Assembly: GCA_012838955.1 (NCBI GenBank)
Contig: DUOH01000050.1
Span: 1 to 64,000, forward strand
Source: Bacillota bacterium
GTDB lineage: Bacteria > Bacillota > UBA4882 > UBA10575
DNA: 64,000 nucleotides
Reading direction: 5' to 3'
In this document: piece after piece, positions 56,089 through 64,000 of the stretch
Layout: the number at the start of each line of letters is the position of its first letter
How positions within the stretch are numbered: position 1 is the stretch's first letter
The notes under the pieces: model-generated
Databases searched by the model: none
The model's input: the letters and a program-made list of their open reading frames with translations, nothing else
Told to the model about the DNA's origin: nothing
Position numbers and translations under genes: made by a program

Positions 56089-56874
56089 TTAGAAAAGATG
56101 GTGGCCATAGAAGACGATCAGTCGCGCCTCCGCAAAACTGGCGGCCAGCAAGAATAACCAACCAAAACAGAAGACTTCTTTCTCATCTGAAGTCAGTTTG
56201 GTTAAGGACCAGAATTTTCCCTTCTTTTCCCAATCGGTGTCCAGTAATGACACTGACTGCAACCAGGTCCATCTGGCAGTGGAAACCGCTAATAGTCCGT
56301 AAGCAAACCAAACCCAAATCCCATACCTGAGAAAGGTGACCACCGGTCCCAACAGATTATCGAATTGCGCAGGAAAGGCGAGGGAATCTGTACCGACCAC
56401 CATGCCGGAGAAGACTGAATAAACAAAGAAGAAGAAGAGTCCCAAGGATAAGCGCCCGATTTTGAACCGGTTCAAGAGAAAAATGAAGAAGAAGGCGATC
56501 ACCAAGTGATGAGCAAAGCTCCTCGCGGTCACCACCACTACATTTCCCCAGGTATTAAAGGTTTTGGCTGTTTCAAACTCCCATTTTAGGAAGGAAAATT
56601 TCTCTCCCAGCCATTTAACGCCCAACTCTCCAAAGGACTCTGTGCCCTTGACGCCAAAGAGTTTCTCCACTAAAAATGTTCTGTGCAGGAGATTACGTTC
56701 GAGGGTCAGTCCGGAAATACCCCAGCAGATGATGAGGATTAAGATCCCCCACAATAAAAAGCCACCGATTCGCTTATACACATCGTCGCTGAATAAAAGT
56801 CCGTTCATACCGGCAAACGGGTTGTAACGCCCTTTTTTCCGTTCTTTGCCGCTACTATTCGTCAGATCCTTCAA
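56089..56874 (-). CDS. Multi-span membrane protein of unknown function
   Basis: The frame is open from 56952, but the best start is the TTG at 56874, eight bases after GGAGG, giving 261 residues. A charged, Lys-rich start is followed by about five hydrophobic segments (around residues 40-62, 113-135, 145-170, 180-205 and 235-255). The general plan loosely recalls SpoIIM/DUF95-like proteins, but I cannot match a motif. It is a single gene between terminators, close to the sporulation and flagellar clusters. Confidence 0.65.
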   Translation of the reverse strand: MKDLTNSSGKERKKGRYNPFAGMNGLLFSDDVYKRIGGFLLWGILILIICWGISGLTLERNLLHRTFLVEKLFGVKGTESFGELGVKWLGEKFSFLKWEFETAKTFNTWGNVVVVTARSFAHHLVIAFFFIFLLNRFKIGRLSLGLFFFFVYSVFSGMVVGTDSLAFPAQFDNLLGPVVTFLRYGIWVWFAYGLLAVSTARWTWLQSVSLLDTDWEKKGKFWSLTKLTSDEKEVFCFGWLFLLAASFAEARLIVFYGHHLF

Positions 56875-56993
56875 ATATGGCTCCTCCTTTACCTTTTTAC
56901 CTAAGAAACATAACGTCTTATATATTCGCTGAGTTCCCTCTATTCCCTGCAAAAAATTTATGGCTTGAAGAAAAAGAAGGCGAAGCTAAATGA

Positions 56994-57019
56994 AGAAAAA
57001 GCAACCGCTCTCCGGTTGC
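56994..57019 (-). terminator. Terminator of the flagellar operon
   Basis: GCAACCG and CGGTTGC (7 bp, five-base loop) are followed on the minus strand by TTTTTC. It lies 14 bases past the flgJ-like stop, ending the mbl-to-flgJ gene string. Confidence 0.85.
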
Positions 57020-57032
57020 CTTTATCTAAAAG

Positions 57033-57347
57033 TTATCTTTCTTCGTCTTCACGACCAACCTGCTCCGCCTCTTTTTCATGGGCTTTCATGGTCCGGTACA
57101 TACTTTCCGCCAAGCCAATTCCGGGATTTTTCGCTATTTCTTTCGCCATCTCATCCAGATAAAAATCGCGATAAAAATCTCCTTGCATCCCGGAACCAAA
57201 CAGGCTGTTCTTTGGTTGGCTGACTTCAAGCATTTTTTTGATAAAAACCGCCTCAAACTCCTGACATTTCTGATATAATTTGTCGTCAGGCGTCTTTCTT
57301 CGGTCAAGTAAGGGATTAATCTTTTCGCCGGTGGCGGGGATCTTCAT
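57033..57347 (-). CDS. flgJ: Rod-binding protein, FlgJ N-terminal domain type
   Basis: FlgJ-type proteins cap the flagellar rod during assembly. The 104-residue protein starts at ATG after GGAGTGAGGATTG. It has only the rod-binding domain (KCQEFEAVFIKKMLE, DFYLDEMAKEIAKNPGIGLAESM) and lacks the muramidase domain of enterobacterial FlgJ. It is the last gene of the operon, right after flgI, which is the standard flgI-flgJ order. Confidence 0.9.
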   Translation of the reverse strand: MKIPATGEKINPLLDRRKTPDDKLYQKCQEFEAVFIKKMLEVSQPKNSLFGSGMQGDFYRDFYLDEMAKEIAKNPGIGLAESMYRTMKAHEKEAEQVGREDEER

Positions 57348-57368
57348 CAATCCTCACTCCTTTTTTCC

Positions 57369-58508
57369 CTAATGAACTTCTAGTACGCCATGTAAGGCCC
57401 CGGCTTGATCGATGGCCACCAGGATGGCGATGATATCCTGAGGGGTGGTGCCGACCGCGTTCAAGGCTTGCACAATCTCGCCGATTGTTGAGCCAGCCGG
57501 TAATGCCACCATCGGACCTTCGGTCTCTTCCACATTAACCCTTTCCTCCCGGCTAACCACGGTTTGACCCCAGGAAAACGGGGCCGGTTGCGAAACAGCG
57601 GTCTCCGCCTCAATGCTGATGGTTAAGTTGCCATGGCTGACCGCCACCGGAGAAATCCTCACCTTGTCTCCTACTACTATGGTGCCGTTTCTTTCATTCA
57701 CAATTACCTTGGCCACACCGTCCGGCGTCACCGGAAGCGACTCCAAAGCTGCAATAAACTCCACTTCTCTACTACGATACTCTTCTGGTATGGTCACTTG
57801 GATCAAAGACATATCCTTGGCTTGGGCCAAACCGGCTTGGAAATGTTCGTTGATGGTCCGCGCCAGCCTGGTGGCTGTAGTAAAATCCGGTTTATTCAAA
57901 ACCCAATTTATACTACCCTTGGAGGTTAATTCCATAGGGACTTCCCTCTCCACAATCGCGCCGCCTGGAATAAAGGCCTGGGTGGGATGGTTCTTCGTTT
58001 GGCTGCTGCCCCCCCTACCGGAGGCCGAGTATCCACCCATAATTAAAGCCTGTTGCGCCACGGCATAAACCTTTTGGTCCGCTCCGGTCAAAGGGGTCTG
58101 TAACAGATACCCGCCTTGCAGGCTCTTGGCGTCACCGATGGAAGCCACATTCACATCGATTAGATCCCCGTTTCTCCGAAAAGGAGGAAGGTTCGCGGAG
58201 ACCATAACCACAGCCACGTTCCGGACCCGCAAATCTTCGGCGTTCACCGGAATTCCGTACCTGGCCAGGATGTTGGTGACCATCTGGATGCTGGCTTGAC
58301 TTCGTCCGCTGTCGCCGGTACCATTCAAGCCCACCACCAACCCCAGACCGGTTAGTTGGTTGGACCTTACCCCTTCCAACCGGGCGATATCCTTGACCCG
58401 CAAAATCACATCGTCAGCAGCGGCGCAGACCGAACTGATCCAGAGCCATAGTCCGACCAAGGCAAAGACTAGTATGACCCTGGGTTTTCTCAATTTTCTT
58501 GCGAACAA
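57369..58508 (-). CDS. flgI: Flagellar P-ring protein FlgI
   Basis: FlgI forms the ring around the rod in the peptidoglycan layer. The 379-residue protein starts at TTG after AGGGGGTG and has a signal peptide (about residues 1-31, ending CAAA). Mature-region hallmarks are RLEGVRSNQLTGLGLVVGLN then GTGDS, GDAKSLQGGYLLQTPLTGAD, VIVNERNGTIVVGDKVRI and the C-terminal LNAVGTTPQDIIAILVAI. P-rings are absent from ordinary monoderm Firmicutes, so this gene hints at an outer membrane. Confidence 0.96.
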   Translation of the reverse strand: MFARKLRKPRVILVFALVGLWLWISSVCAAADDVILRVKDIARLEGVRSNQLTGLGLVVGLNGTGDSGRSQASIQMVTNILARYGIPVNAEDLRVRNVAVVMVSANLPPFRRNGDLIDVNVASIGDAKSLQGGYLLQTPLTGADQKVYAVAQQALIMGGYSASGRGGSSQTKNHPTQAFIPGGAIVEREVPMELTSKGSINWVLNKPDFTTATRLARTINEHFQAGLAQAKDMSLIQVTIPEEYRSREVEFIAALESLPVTPDGVAKVIVNERNGTIVVGDKVRISPVAVSHGNLTISIEAETAVSQPAPFSWGQTVVSREERVNVEETEGPMVALPAGSTIGEIVQALNAVGTTPQDIIAILVAIDQAGALHGVLEVH

Positions 58509-58529
58509 CCTTTTACACCCCCTGCCGGA

Positions 58530-59165
58530 CTATAACAACCAGGAGAAGAACCTGGTGAGAATACCTGGTTTGGAATAATCGCTGTAAGAACCTTCCCCCG
58601 CCAACTTAATCTCCGCGTCCGCCACAAACGAAGATAATACCGTATTATCAACTGATATATCCTCAGGTCTGATCTTGCCCCGGACATACAATTCCTGTAC
58701 GTCCTTGTTAACCTCTATTCTTTGTTTTCCCTCGATTACCAGGTTATTGGTGCCAGGCTCAATTCCGATTACGGCCACCGTCAACCTGGCAGTAAGTTCA
58801 CCACCTCTGTTGGTGGAGCCTTCTCCACTATAAGAAGTACTTGTTTGCCCGCGTAGATAAGGCAGGAGGTTGTTTAGCAGGCCTTCACCTGGCCCGACCC
58901 TGATGTCGCTGGCTTCTTCCCCTTCGGTGCCGCTATTATATGAAGCAGAGGCCTGTTCTACAATGATCAAGGTCAGTAAATCTCCGACCTTGAATTTTCT
59001 GGCTTGTTTGGTATAAATGGCATCGCTCTCCTCCGACCACAGCGAAGCGGCGAAAACCGGAGAAGCGGAGATCATTATAATAATAAAAGACCAGGCAAAA
59101 AAGGCCTTGATTAATCTCGACCGTACCGCAAATCGCTTCGTTCCCAAAATCGACGCTGTCTTCAT
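58530..59165 (-). CDS. flgH: Flagellar L-ring protein FlgH without lipobox
   Basis: FlgH forms the outer-membrane L-ring of the flagellar bushing. The 211-residue protein has a signal region (about 17-40, ending SPVFAASLW) and the conserved FKVGDLLTLIIVEQASAS, NNLVIEGKQRIEVNKDVQEL and RGKIRPEDISVDNTVLSS segments. Proteobacterial FlgH is a lipoprotein, but this one contains no cysteine at all, so it would be cut by signal peptidase I. Its ATG overlaps the flgA stop (ATGA). Confidence 0.95.
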   Translation of the reverse strand: MKTASILGTKRFAVRSRLIKAFFAWSFIIIMISASPVFAASLWSEESDAIYTKQARKFKVGDLLTLIIVEQASASYNSGTEGEEASDIRVGPGEGLLNNLLPYLRGQTSTSYSGEGSTNRGGELTARLTVAVIGIEPGTNNLVIEGKQRIEVNKDVQELYVRGKIRPEDISVDNTVLSSFVADAEIKLAGEGSYSDYSKPGILTRFFSWLL

Positions 59166-60205
59166 TTTACACTCACCTCTACTTGACCGGCGCCGGTTAC
59201 TTTAGCCATAATAATCTGGTTACTGTCAATATTCTTCACCCGAATGGTGTCTCCGAGCCAACCGTCTTCCACCGCCAGACCGACCAGGGATAACCTTAGC
59301 GAACCTGAATTAACCGTCAAACCAACCTTGGATCCTTTCACCACTTCCGGAACTAACTGGAGATCTTTTCTTTTCACCACTTCTCCCTGTCGTAAAGCCC
59401 GGGTCACCCTATATTTCCCCGGCTCCGGCAAGCGTGCTACTTCCTCTCCCGGTCGCACCTCTCGTAATTCTGTGGTCAAATCCTCGGAAAAAATCGTCTC
59501 AAATTTGCCTAGCGGTCTTTTGGCGACTAACACATGGGCTTTTATATGCAAGCGGACCGTCACCGGGACGGTTCTCACTTCTTTTCCATTCAAGGCAACT
59601 ATTACACGTAAGGTCAGAGGACCCGGGGCATATACTTCCTTGTCTTCTGCCACCGTCAGTCTGATCTCTCCCGGCGATACGGAAATCCGGTCCGGGATTC
59701 TCACCGGCTCCACCCGAAATTCCGTCCAGGCCTCGTCGGCTTTTTCCCGGAAAAAATCTTCCACCGCCGTTAAAAACTGGGCGGCGGACACTTCCTGACT
59801 CGCTCCCAAGACCTTTGTCTTGGCGGGCATCTCCAAGTCATAAACATGCTCCGGCCAACCGGACCGCTCCAAAACATACTCTACATATGACCGGTACAAC
59901 CACCGGGCTTGTCCTGAGCGGGGGGCCCGCCCCAGGGAAATTCTGGCCAGATTGGAAAGGTCTTGGCTTTTTTTGCCTTGAATCCGTGCAATATCCCACA
60001 GTAGAATCTCTTCCCCTCTAACCTCGACTTGCGCAGGGATGATGATCTTGACCCCGTTTCCGCCGGCCTGAAGACCGCGACCGGGAAGAAAGAACGCTGC
60101 CAAACAAAGCACGGAGACAACCAAGGTTAATGTTCTGTTTAACGAAGAAGCTTTGGTTGCCGCTGATCCGCTCCCTTTCTCTACAGGTAAACCCGGTCCG
60201 TTCAT
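59162..60205 (-). CDS. flgA: Flagellar P-ring assembly chaperone FlgA
   Basis: FlgA helps FlgI assemble in the periplasm. The 347-residue protein has a signal anchor (about residues 24-47), an N-terminal beta-clip region with DIARIQGKKSQDLSNLAR, and the C-terminal SAF-type domain (LVAKRPLGKFETIFSEDLT, RALRQGEVVKRKDLQL, VTGAGQVEVSV). It begins the ring subset flgA-flgH-flgI within the operon. Confidence 0.93.
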   Translation of the reverse strand: MNGPGLPVEKGSGSAATKASSLNRTLTLVVSVLCLAAFFLPGRGLQAGGNGVKIIIPAQVEVRGEEILLWDIARIQGKKSQDLSNLARISLGRAPRSGQARWLYRSYVEYVLERSGWPEHVYDLEMPAKTKVLGASQEVSAAQFLTAVEDFFREKADEAWTEFRVEPVRIPDRISVSPGEIRLTVAEDKEVYAPGPLTLRVIVALNGKEVRTVPVTVRLHIKAHVLVAKRPLGKFETIFSEDLTTELREVRPGEEVARLPEPGKYRVTRALRQGEVVKRKDLQLVPEVVKGSKVGLTVNSGSLRLSLVGLAVEDGWLGDTIRVKNIDSNQIIMAKVTGAGQVEVSVK

Positions 60206-60375
60206 GATCAGTCATACCCCCTTGTCTCCAAACCATGGATGTGATAGAACGTTACTCCGGAAGGAAATAAAACCTGTCGCCAAGAAGGACTAAGATCGCA
60301 AGTGCCCTCTGGATTATGAGTAACGTCCTATACAGGCAAGGGAAGAAGCCCGTACATCCTAATAAAATGCACAGA

Positions 60376-60396
60376 CGCGTACGTTTAGCGTACGCG
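60376..60396. repeat. Hairpin just after flgG stop
   Basis: CGCGTACG and CGTACGCG form an 8-bp stem with loop TTTAG, two bases past the flgG stop. No T-run follows on the minus strand (TCTGTG), so it is not a classic terminator; it may stabilise the flgFG part of the transcript. Confidence 0.6.
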
Positions 60397-60398
60397 AA

Positions 60399-61187
60399 TT
60401 ATCTTCTCAGATTATTTGCGGTCTGCAACATCTCATCCGAAGCCTGAATGGCTTTGGAATTAACTTCGTAAGCCCTTTGGGCGACGATCATATTCACCAT
60501 TTCCTCTACTATCTTGACATTGGACATCTCCAGATAGCCCTGGGCGATCTCACCCAGCCCGTCCAAGCCGGGGGTACCGTATTGGGGATCACCTGAAGCC
60601 GGGGTCATGCGGTAAAAATTCTTCCCAATACTGGTCAGCCCCTCCGGATTTAAAAAGCGCACCAACTCAATCTGGCCGATCTCATCGGGATAGTCCTCCC
60701 CGGTCAGCATAACGGAGACCGTACCGTCAGTAGCGATGATAATCGAATTGGCATCCTCCGGAACGACCAGTTCGGGCTGGAGGATATACCCGTCTGCGGT
60801 CACGATCCTTCCTTCGCTGTCAATTTTAAAAGACCCGGATCTGGTGTAGGCTGTTGTGCCATCCGGCATCTCTACCTGGAAGAAACCGTCTCCTTCAATA
60901 AGCAGATCAAGAGCGTTTCCGGTCTGAGTTGTATCACCCTGTTCGAAGATTCTGGTGGAGGCGACCGGCCTTACCCCATGTCCAACCTGCAATGGAGTTG
61001 GAATCATCGTGCCCTGGGCAGTGACAGCTCCTGCTCCCCGAATGGTTTGGTAAAGCAGATCCTGAAATTCCAGGCGGGATTTTTTGAAACCAGTGGTATT
61101 AACATTCGCCAAGTTGTTAGCGACCGTATCAATATTTAATTGCTGCGCGTTCATTCCTGAACTCGCAGTCCACAAAGCTCTAATCAT
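60399..61187 (-). CDS. flgG: Flagellar distal-rod protein FlgG (FlhP-like)
   Basis: The 262-residue protein starts at ATG after GGGAGG. It has the N-terminal rod motif [20 protein letters not shown] then [15 protein letters not shown], and the C-terminal [20 protein letters not shown] then [11 protein letters not shown]. These are exported without cleavage through the flagellar type III apparatus. Length and motif fit FlgG; Bacillus FlhP occupies the same place after mbl. Confidence 0.95.
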   Translation of the reverse strand: MIRALWTASSGMNAQQLNIDTVANNLANVNTTGFKKSRLEFQDLLYQTIRGAGAVTAQGTMIPTPLQVGHGVRPVASTRIFEQGDTTQTGNALDLLIEGDGFFQVEMPDGTTAYTRSGSFKIDSEGRIVTADGYILQPELVVPEDANSIIIATDGTVSVMLTGEDYPDEIGQIELVRFLNPEGLTSIGKNFYRMTPASGDPQYGTPGLDGLGEIAQGYLEMSNVKIVEEMVNMIVAQRAYEVNSKAIQASDEMLQTANNLRR

Positions 61188-61356
61188 TACTTTAACCTCC
61201 CTGATTGTAGCGGACGCCTTACGTAGTTGAACGCCTCACGCAAGAAACTTGTCCACCTCAAACCGTAATTTACACCTGTAAAGGTACAAAAGTCATCTCA
61301 GTCGGTCGATGACTTAACTCAGGGGGCCTCCGCTTTGCGGTCCAGCCCCAAAAGGT

Positions 61357-62091
61357 TTAGGCGCGTCCTATTTCATTGGCCACCTTATTCATTACTGTAT
61401 CCATTACTGCAATCACCTTCTGGTTACTCTCGTAAGCCCTGGTGACCTCGATCATCTTCACCATTTCTTGAATGGAGTTTACGTTGGATTGCTCCAGGAC
61501 GCCCTGTTCAACAACGGCCATACTCGCCTCCAATCCTCCGTCCACCCGAAAGCGATTATGCCCTTCTTTGACTAAGGAATTGGGGTCAGTAGGATTAACC
61601 ACTAAAATCCGGTTTACTGTCACGCCGTTGACCTGGATGGAACCATCCTGCGCCACCTGAAAATCAGCGCCGTCTATTAAAATCGGGCCATCCGTTCCCA
61701 TTACCCTGTCACCGTCGCGAGTAACCAGAAAACCTTCTAAATCGCGGCTGAAATTACCGTTCCTGGTCAGGCGAATCCCGTTTCTGGTCTGCACTACAAA
61801 GTAACCTGCTCCGTGAATAGCCAAGTTAAACGGGTTTTCAGTAGGCATATAACTCCCGACGCTAGTATCGATGAAATTGTCCGCTGTATTAACACCCAAA
61901 GAAATCCGGCCAATGACGTTGGTTTCCAAACGATCAGTAGCCAATACCAAGCGTTCACGAAAAGCCGAGGCTACGGTCTCATCTTTTTTATAACCAACTG
62001 TGTTTATATTAGCCAAGTTATTGGCGATGGTGTCTTGCCGGTTCAGTTGAAAATTCATGCCGGTAGCGGCGGTATATAACCCTCTAAACAT
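61357..62091 (-). CDS. flgF: Flagellar proximal-rod protein FlgF (FlhO-like)
   Basis: The 244-residue protein starts at ATG after AGGAGGTG. It has the rod-family start MFRGLYTAATGMNFQLNRQD then NNLANINTVGYKKDE and the end VLEQSNVNSIQEMVKMIEV then TRAYESNQKVI. It lies right behind mbl, the place of flhO in Bacillus. FlgF and FlgG together build the rod that passes through the wall. Confidence 0.94.
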   Translation of the reverse strand: MFRGLYTAATGMNFQLNRQDTIANNLANINTVGYKKDETVASAFRERLVLATDRLETNVIGRISLGVNTADNFIDTSVGSYMPTENPFNLAIHGAGYFVVQTRNGIRLTRNGNFSRDLEGFLVTRDGDRVMGTDGPILIDGADFQVAQDGSIQVNGVTVNRILVVNPTDPNSLVKEGHNRFRVDGGLEASMAVVEQGVLEQSNVNSIQEMVKMIEVTRAYESNQKVIAVMDTVMNKVANEIGRA

Positions 62092-62121
62092 ACATTCACC
62101 TCCTCTTCCATACAGTGTTTC

Positions 62122-63144
62122 CTATACGGAACGACTACCCACAATGATGTTACTCTTCAGCCCGTCCATGCTCTCCAGGAGCTTACCGGTGCCCAAAACA
62201 ACACAGGATAAAGGATCCTCTGCTAAATGTATCGGTATTCCTGTCTCTTCACTTAATAGTTTTGTGAAACCCTCTAATAAAGCTCCTCCACCGGAGAGGA
62301 CAATTCCCTTATCAACAATGTCCGAGGCCAGTTCCGGCGGTGTTTTTTCCAATACCGACTTCACCCCGTCGATGATCGCGGTGATCGGCTCCGCCATAGC
62401 CTGGAAGGAATCGGCGGAAGTAAAATTAATGGTGCGCGGCAGTCCGGTCACTAAATCCCGCCCTCTAATCTCCATGGCTTTGCCTTCGCCTTCCGGATAA
62501 GCTGATCCGATCTGAACCTTTATCTCTTCGGCCGTGCGTTCTCCAATCATCAAATTATACATTTTCTTTATGTACTTAATAATAGCCTCATCAAACTTGT
62601 CCCCGGCAATCCGCAAAGATTCACTGACCACAATACCACCCAGGGATATGATGGCAATATCTGTGGTGCCCCCCCCGATATCCACCATCATATTCCCACT
62701 GGGTTCATAGATATTGATTCCCGCGCCTATCGCGGCGGCCATAGGTTCTTCAATAATGTATGTGTGCTTAGCGCCGGCCTCCATGGCCGCCTCCAATACC
62801 GCTCTCTTCTCCACACTGGTCACTCCGGAGGGAATACAGACCACAACCTGTGGGCGGAAGAGGCGTGGTTTTGGGCTGACCTTCTCCATAAAATATCTGA
62901 GCATGGTCTCGGTGACGTCATAATCAGCGATGACTCCGTCTTTCAGTGGTCGGACGGCTACTATGTTTCCGGGAGTTCGACCAATCATCCGGCGGGCCTC
63001 TTCGCCAACAGCCAAAATTTTATTGGTGTCTTTCTCCATGGCCACGACTGACGGTTCTCGGATTAAAATACCCTTGCCTCGAACATAAACCAGGACATTG
63101 GCTGTTCCTAAATCAATTCCTATATCCGTAGCAAAATTCAACAT
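62122..63144 (-). CDS. mbl: MreB-family actin-like protein Mbl
   Basis: The 340-residue protein forms membrane-bound filaments that guide side-wall synthesis. Actin-fold motifs are [63 protein letters not shown] and [11 protein letters not shown]. Its place between spoIIID and the rod genes identifies it as Mbl rather than MreB (which goes with mreC-mreD-min genes). Start ATG follows AGGGAAC. Confidence 0.94.
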   Translation of the reverse strand: MLNFATDIGIDLGTANVLVYVRGKGILIREPSVVAMEKDTNKILAVGEEARRMIGRTPGNIVAVRPLKDGVIADYDVTETMLRYFMEKVSPKPRLFRPQVVVCIPSGVTSVEKRAVLEAAMEAGAKHTYIIEEPMAAAIGAGINIYEPSGNMMVDIGGGTTDIAIISLGGIVVSESLRIAGDKFDEAIIKYIKKMYNLMIGERTAEEIKVQIGSAYPEGEGKAMEIRGRDLVTGLPRTINFTSADSFQAMAEPITAIIDGVKSVLEKTPPELASDIVDKGIVLSGGGALLEGFTKLLSEETGIPIHLAEDPLSCVVLGTGKLLESMDGLKSNIIVGSRSV

Positions 63145-63201
63145 AAAATATAGTTCCCTCCTTTATCTGGAGCGAAATACAAAAACATTTATGCTTAAAT
63201 T

Positions 63202-63492
63202 CTATATTTTTTTGGAATATCCTCCTTTTTTCCCCCCTCTTTCTAACTTGGTCTGATATTTCCGTCTGGTGGCTTCGCCACCTCTTATATGCCGTTCCGC
63301 TTTATTGGTTTCTAAGATTCTCTTTACCTCTTTGGCCAAGACTTTATTAATCCCGGGTAGTCTCTCCGTAACGTCTTTATGTACCGTGCTTTTACTCACT
63401 CCAAAATAACCTGCGGCTTGACGCACAGTGGCTCCCTTATCCACAATATACCGACTCAAATCCAGAACCCGTTTGTGAATATAATCCTTCAA
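63202..63492 (-). CDS. spoIIID: Sporulation transcription factor SpoIIID
   Basis: SpoIIID is a mother-cell DNA-binding protein that switches on and off sigma-E genes and prepares sigma-K expression. I start at the TTG at 63492 after GGGTGGGGGG, giving 96 residues, near the 93 of Bacillus. The HTH is ATVRQAAGYFGVSKSTVHKD, with a basic C-terminal arm (LETNKAERHIRGGEATRRKY). A sigma-E-like promoter and a hairpin lie upstream. It is followed by mbl after 57 bases. Confidence 0.95.
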   Translation of the reverse strand: MKDYIHKRVLDLSRYIVDKGATVRQAAGYFGVSKSTVHKDVTERLPGINKVLAKEVKRILETNKAERHIRGGEATRRKYQTKLERGGKKGGYSKKI

Positions 63493-63521
63493 GCCCCCCC
63501 ACCCTCTCGTTTTAACATGTC

Positions 63522-63541
63522 CGCGCGCGTCCACGCGCGCG
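63522..63541 (-). repeat. GC-only hairpin at the predicted 5' end of spoIIID mRNA
   Basis: CGCGCGCGT and ACGCGCGCG form a 9-bp alternating C-G stem around two bases. It starts about four bases after the transcription start predicted from the upstream promoter and 29 bases before the TTG start codon. Confidence 0.75.
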
Positions 63542-63551
63542 CATTCACTTA

Positions 63552-63580
63552 ATTATATGGGTTGGGCAGGGTCAATATTA
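63552..63580 (-). promoter_or_regulatory. Sigma-E-type promoter of spoIIID
   Basis: Read on the minus strand: TAATATT, a 14-base spacer, then CATATAAT. This matches the sigma-E pattern (KMATATT, 14-15 bases, CATACAHT) with one mismatch in the -10 box. Bacillus spoIIID is a sigma-E gene. Confidence 0.75.
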
Positions 63581-63746
63581 CCAAACGCCAAGACATATCC
63601 GGGTAGGCCGCCCAGCGTTCACTGGCCTCTCTCTGACGGATTAACATTTAAAAAACACACACAAATCTTTCCTGCTGTGTATGTTCTGGAAGACTAATAA
63701 ACTGAGGTCATGTAGAACAAACCAGGCTGACGGACCCAAAGGGCCA

Positions 63747-63772
63747 AACCCAATGGGTAAACCCATTGGGTT
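63747..63772. terminator. Palindrome after the SpoIIQ-like gene, possible terminator
   Basis: AACCCAATGGGT and ACCCATTGGGTT form a 12-bp stem with a minimal AA loop, 27 bases after the stop. On the minus strand only TTTGG follows, so termination is uncertain. Confidence 0.5.
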
Positions 63773-63799
63773 AATATTCTGAACGTTGCTTCCAGTTAA

Positions 63800-64000
63800 T
63801 TACAGTCCGGGAATTACCGAACGGGGGTCAATCTCTTCCCCCTGATAGAGGAGGTCAAAATGAATGCCGGGTTCAGGTCCGCACGCTGCTGATGAGGTCT
63901 TCCCCAAGACGGCGCCTTTCTTGACCTCCTGTCCGCCGGAGACACATACTGCAGTAAGGCGCCCATATATGCTCTCCCAGCCGGAGCCATGATCAATCCG
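63800..64000 (-). CDS. LytM (M23) domain protein, probable SpoIIQ, 5' part outside the window
   Basis: Only the last 66 residues are present; the frame is open to the window edge. HGSGWESIYGRL and SGGQEVKKGAVLGKTSSAAC then GIHFDLLYQGEEIDP match the C-terminal half of LytM domains. In active enzymes the HxH motif reads HLHFE; here it is GIHFD, so the first (catalytic) His is replaced by Gly while the second (metal) His is kept. The position just upstream of spoIIID-mbl is that of spoIIQ in Bacillus, whose product forms the channel to the forespore with SpoIIIAH. Confidence 0.8.
   Translation of the reverse strand, partial: RIDHGSGWESIYGRLTAVCVSGGQEVKKGAVLGKTSSAACGPEPGIHFDLLYQGEEIDPRSVIPGL

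Larger units (their letters stand above)
63493..63799. other. Leader and promoter region of spoIIID
   Basis: The 307-base gap holds the spoIIID promoter, a GC-only hairpin and a palindrome at 63747-63772, all listed separately. No gene is seen in it. Confidence 0.7.

Overview
The window looks like chromosome from a spore-forming, flagellated, fermentative Bacillota (Firmicutes). Evidence: spmA-spmB, spoIIID, a SpoIIQ-like LytM protein and mbl (sporulation); whiA, sepF, divIVA and secG (Gram-positive lineage); a complete lower-glycolysis operon, acetate kinase and transketolase (fermentation); flagellar rod genes and a chemoreceptor (motility). The flagellar operon also carries flgA, flgH and flgI, the P- and L-ring genes, which normally go with an outer membrane. 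A diderm Firmicute, such as the Limnochordia/Hydrogenispora, Halanaerobiales or Negativicutes types, is therefore my best inference, but no single gene here fixes the taxon. TTG start codons with a good Shine-Dalgarno are common.

Layout. 1-1.2 kb: two flavodoxin-fold oxidoreductases. 1.4-4.6 kb: two overlapping GH57 glycosidases. 4.8-5.9 kb: LysM-polysaccharide deacetylase. 6.1-11.7 kb: a four-gene MacAB/FtsX-type ABC operon with two ATPases, one of which ends in an AbrB/SpoVT DNA-binding-type domain. 12-23.8 kb: an alpha-glucan regulon on the minus strand (pullulanase, LacI repressor, MalE-F-G importer, GH13 maltosyltransferase-like enzyme, GT35 phosphorylase), with LacI/cre-type operators before lacI and malE. 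23.9-28.3 kb: three-LysM protein, RluA-type pseudouridine synthase, a small overlapping ORF, transketolase. 28.5-30.5 kb: four small genes of unknown role. 30.7-31.7 kb: ssrA (tmRNA) and smpB. 31.9-35.1 kb: ackA, a possible small RNA, a chemoreceptor with a Cys-rich tail. 35.2-43.2 kb: whiA-gap-pgk-tpiA-gpmI-eno-secG. 43.3-44.6 kb: spmAB. 44.7-49.4 kb: divIVA, ylmH, proC, sepF, yggS and an HlyD-like gene (division cluster). 49.7-51.4 kb: pgeF, nrdG and a small ORF, preceded by a DnaA-box cluster. 51.6-54.2 kb: tsaD-rimI-tsaB-tsaE. 54.4-56.9 kb: a glutamine-amidotransferase-like hydrolase, an RsmC-like methyltransferase and a membrane protein. 57-64 kb: spoIIID-mbl-flgF-flgG-flgA-flgH-flgI-flgJ, with a cut-off LytM/SpoIIQ-like gene at the edge.

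How it fits together: maltodextrins are imported by MalEFG (no MalK is present, so an ATPase from elsewhere must serve) and debranched and shortened by pullulanase, maltosyltransferase and phosphorylase. They then feed the glycolytic operon, with acetate kinase as a terminal ATP-yielding step. The most unusual items are the ABC ATPase-AbrB fusion, the P/L-ring genes in a sporulating Firmicute with a FlgH that has no lipidation cysteine, the EF-hand-like loop in MalF, the tandem DnaA boxes upstream of nrdG, a sigma-E-like promoter with a GC-only hairpin at the likely 5' end of spoIIID mRNA, and a three-hairpin small-RNA candidate near 33.5 kb. I saw no CRISPR array, insertion sequence, rRNA or tRNA gene.
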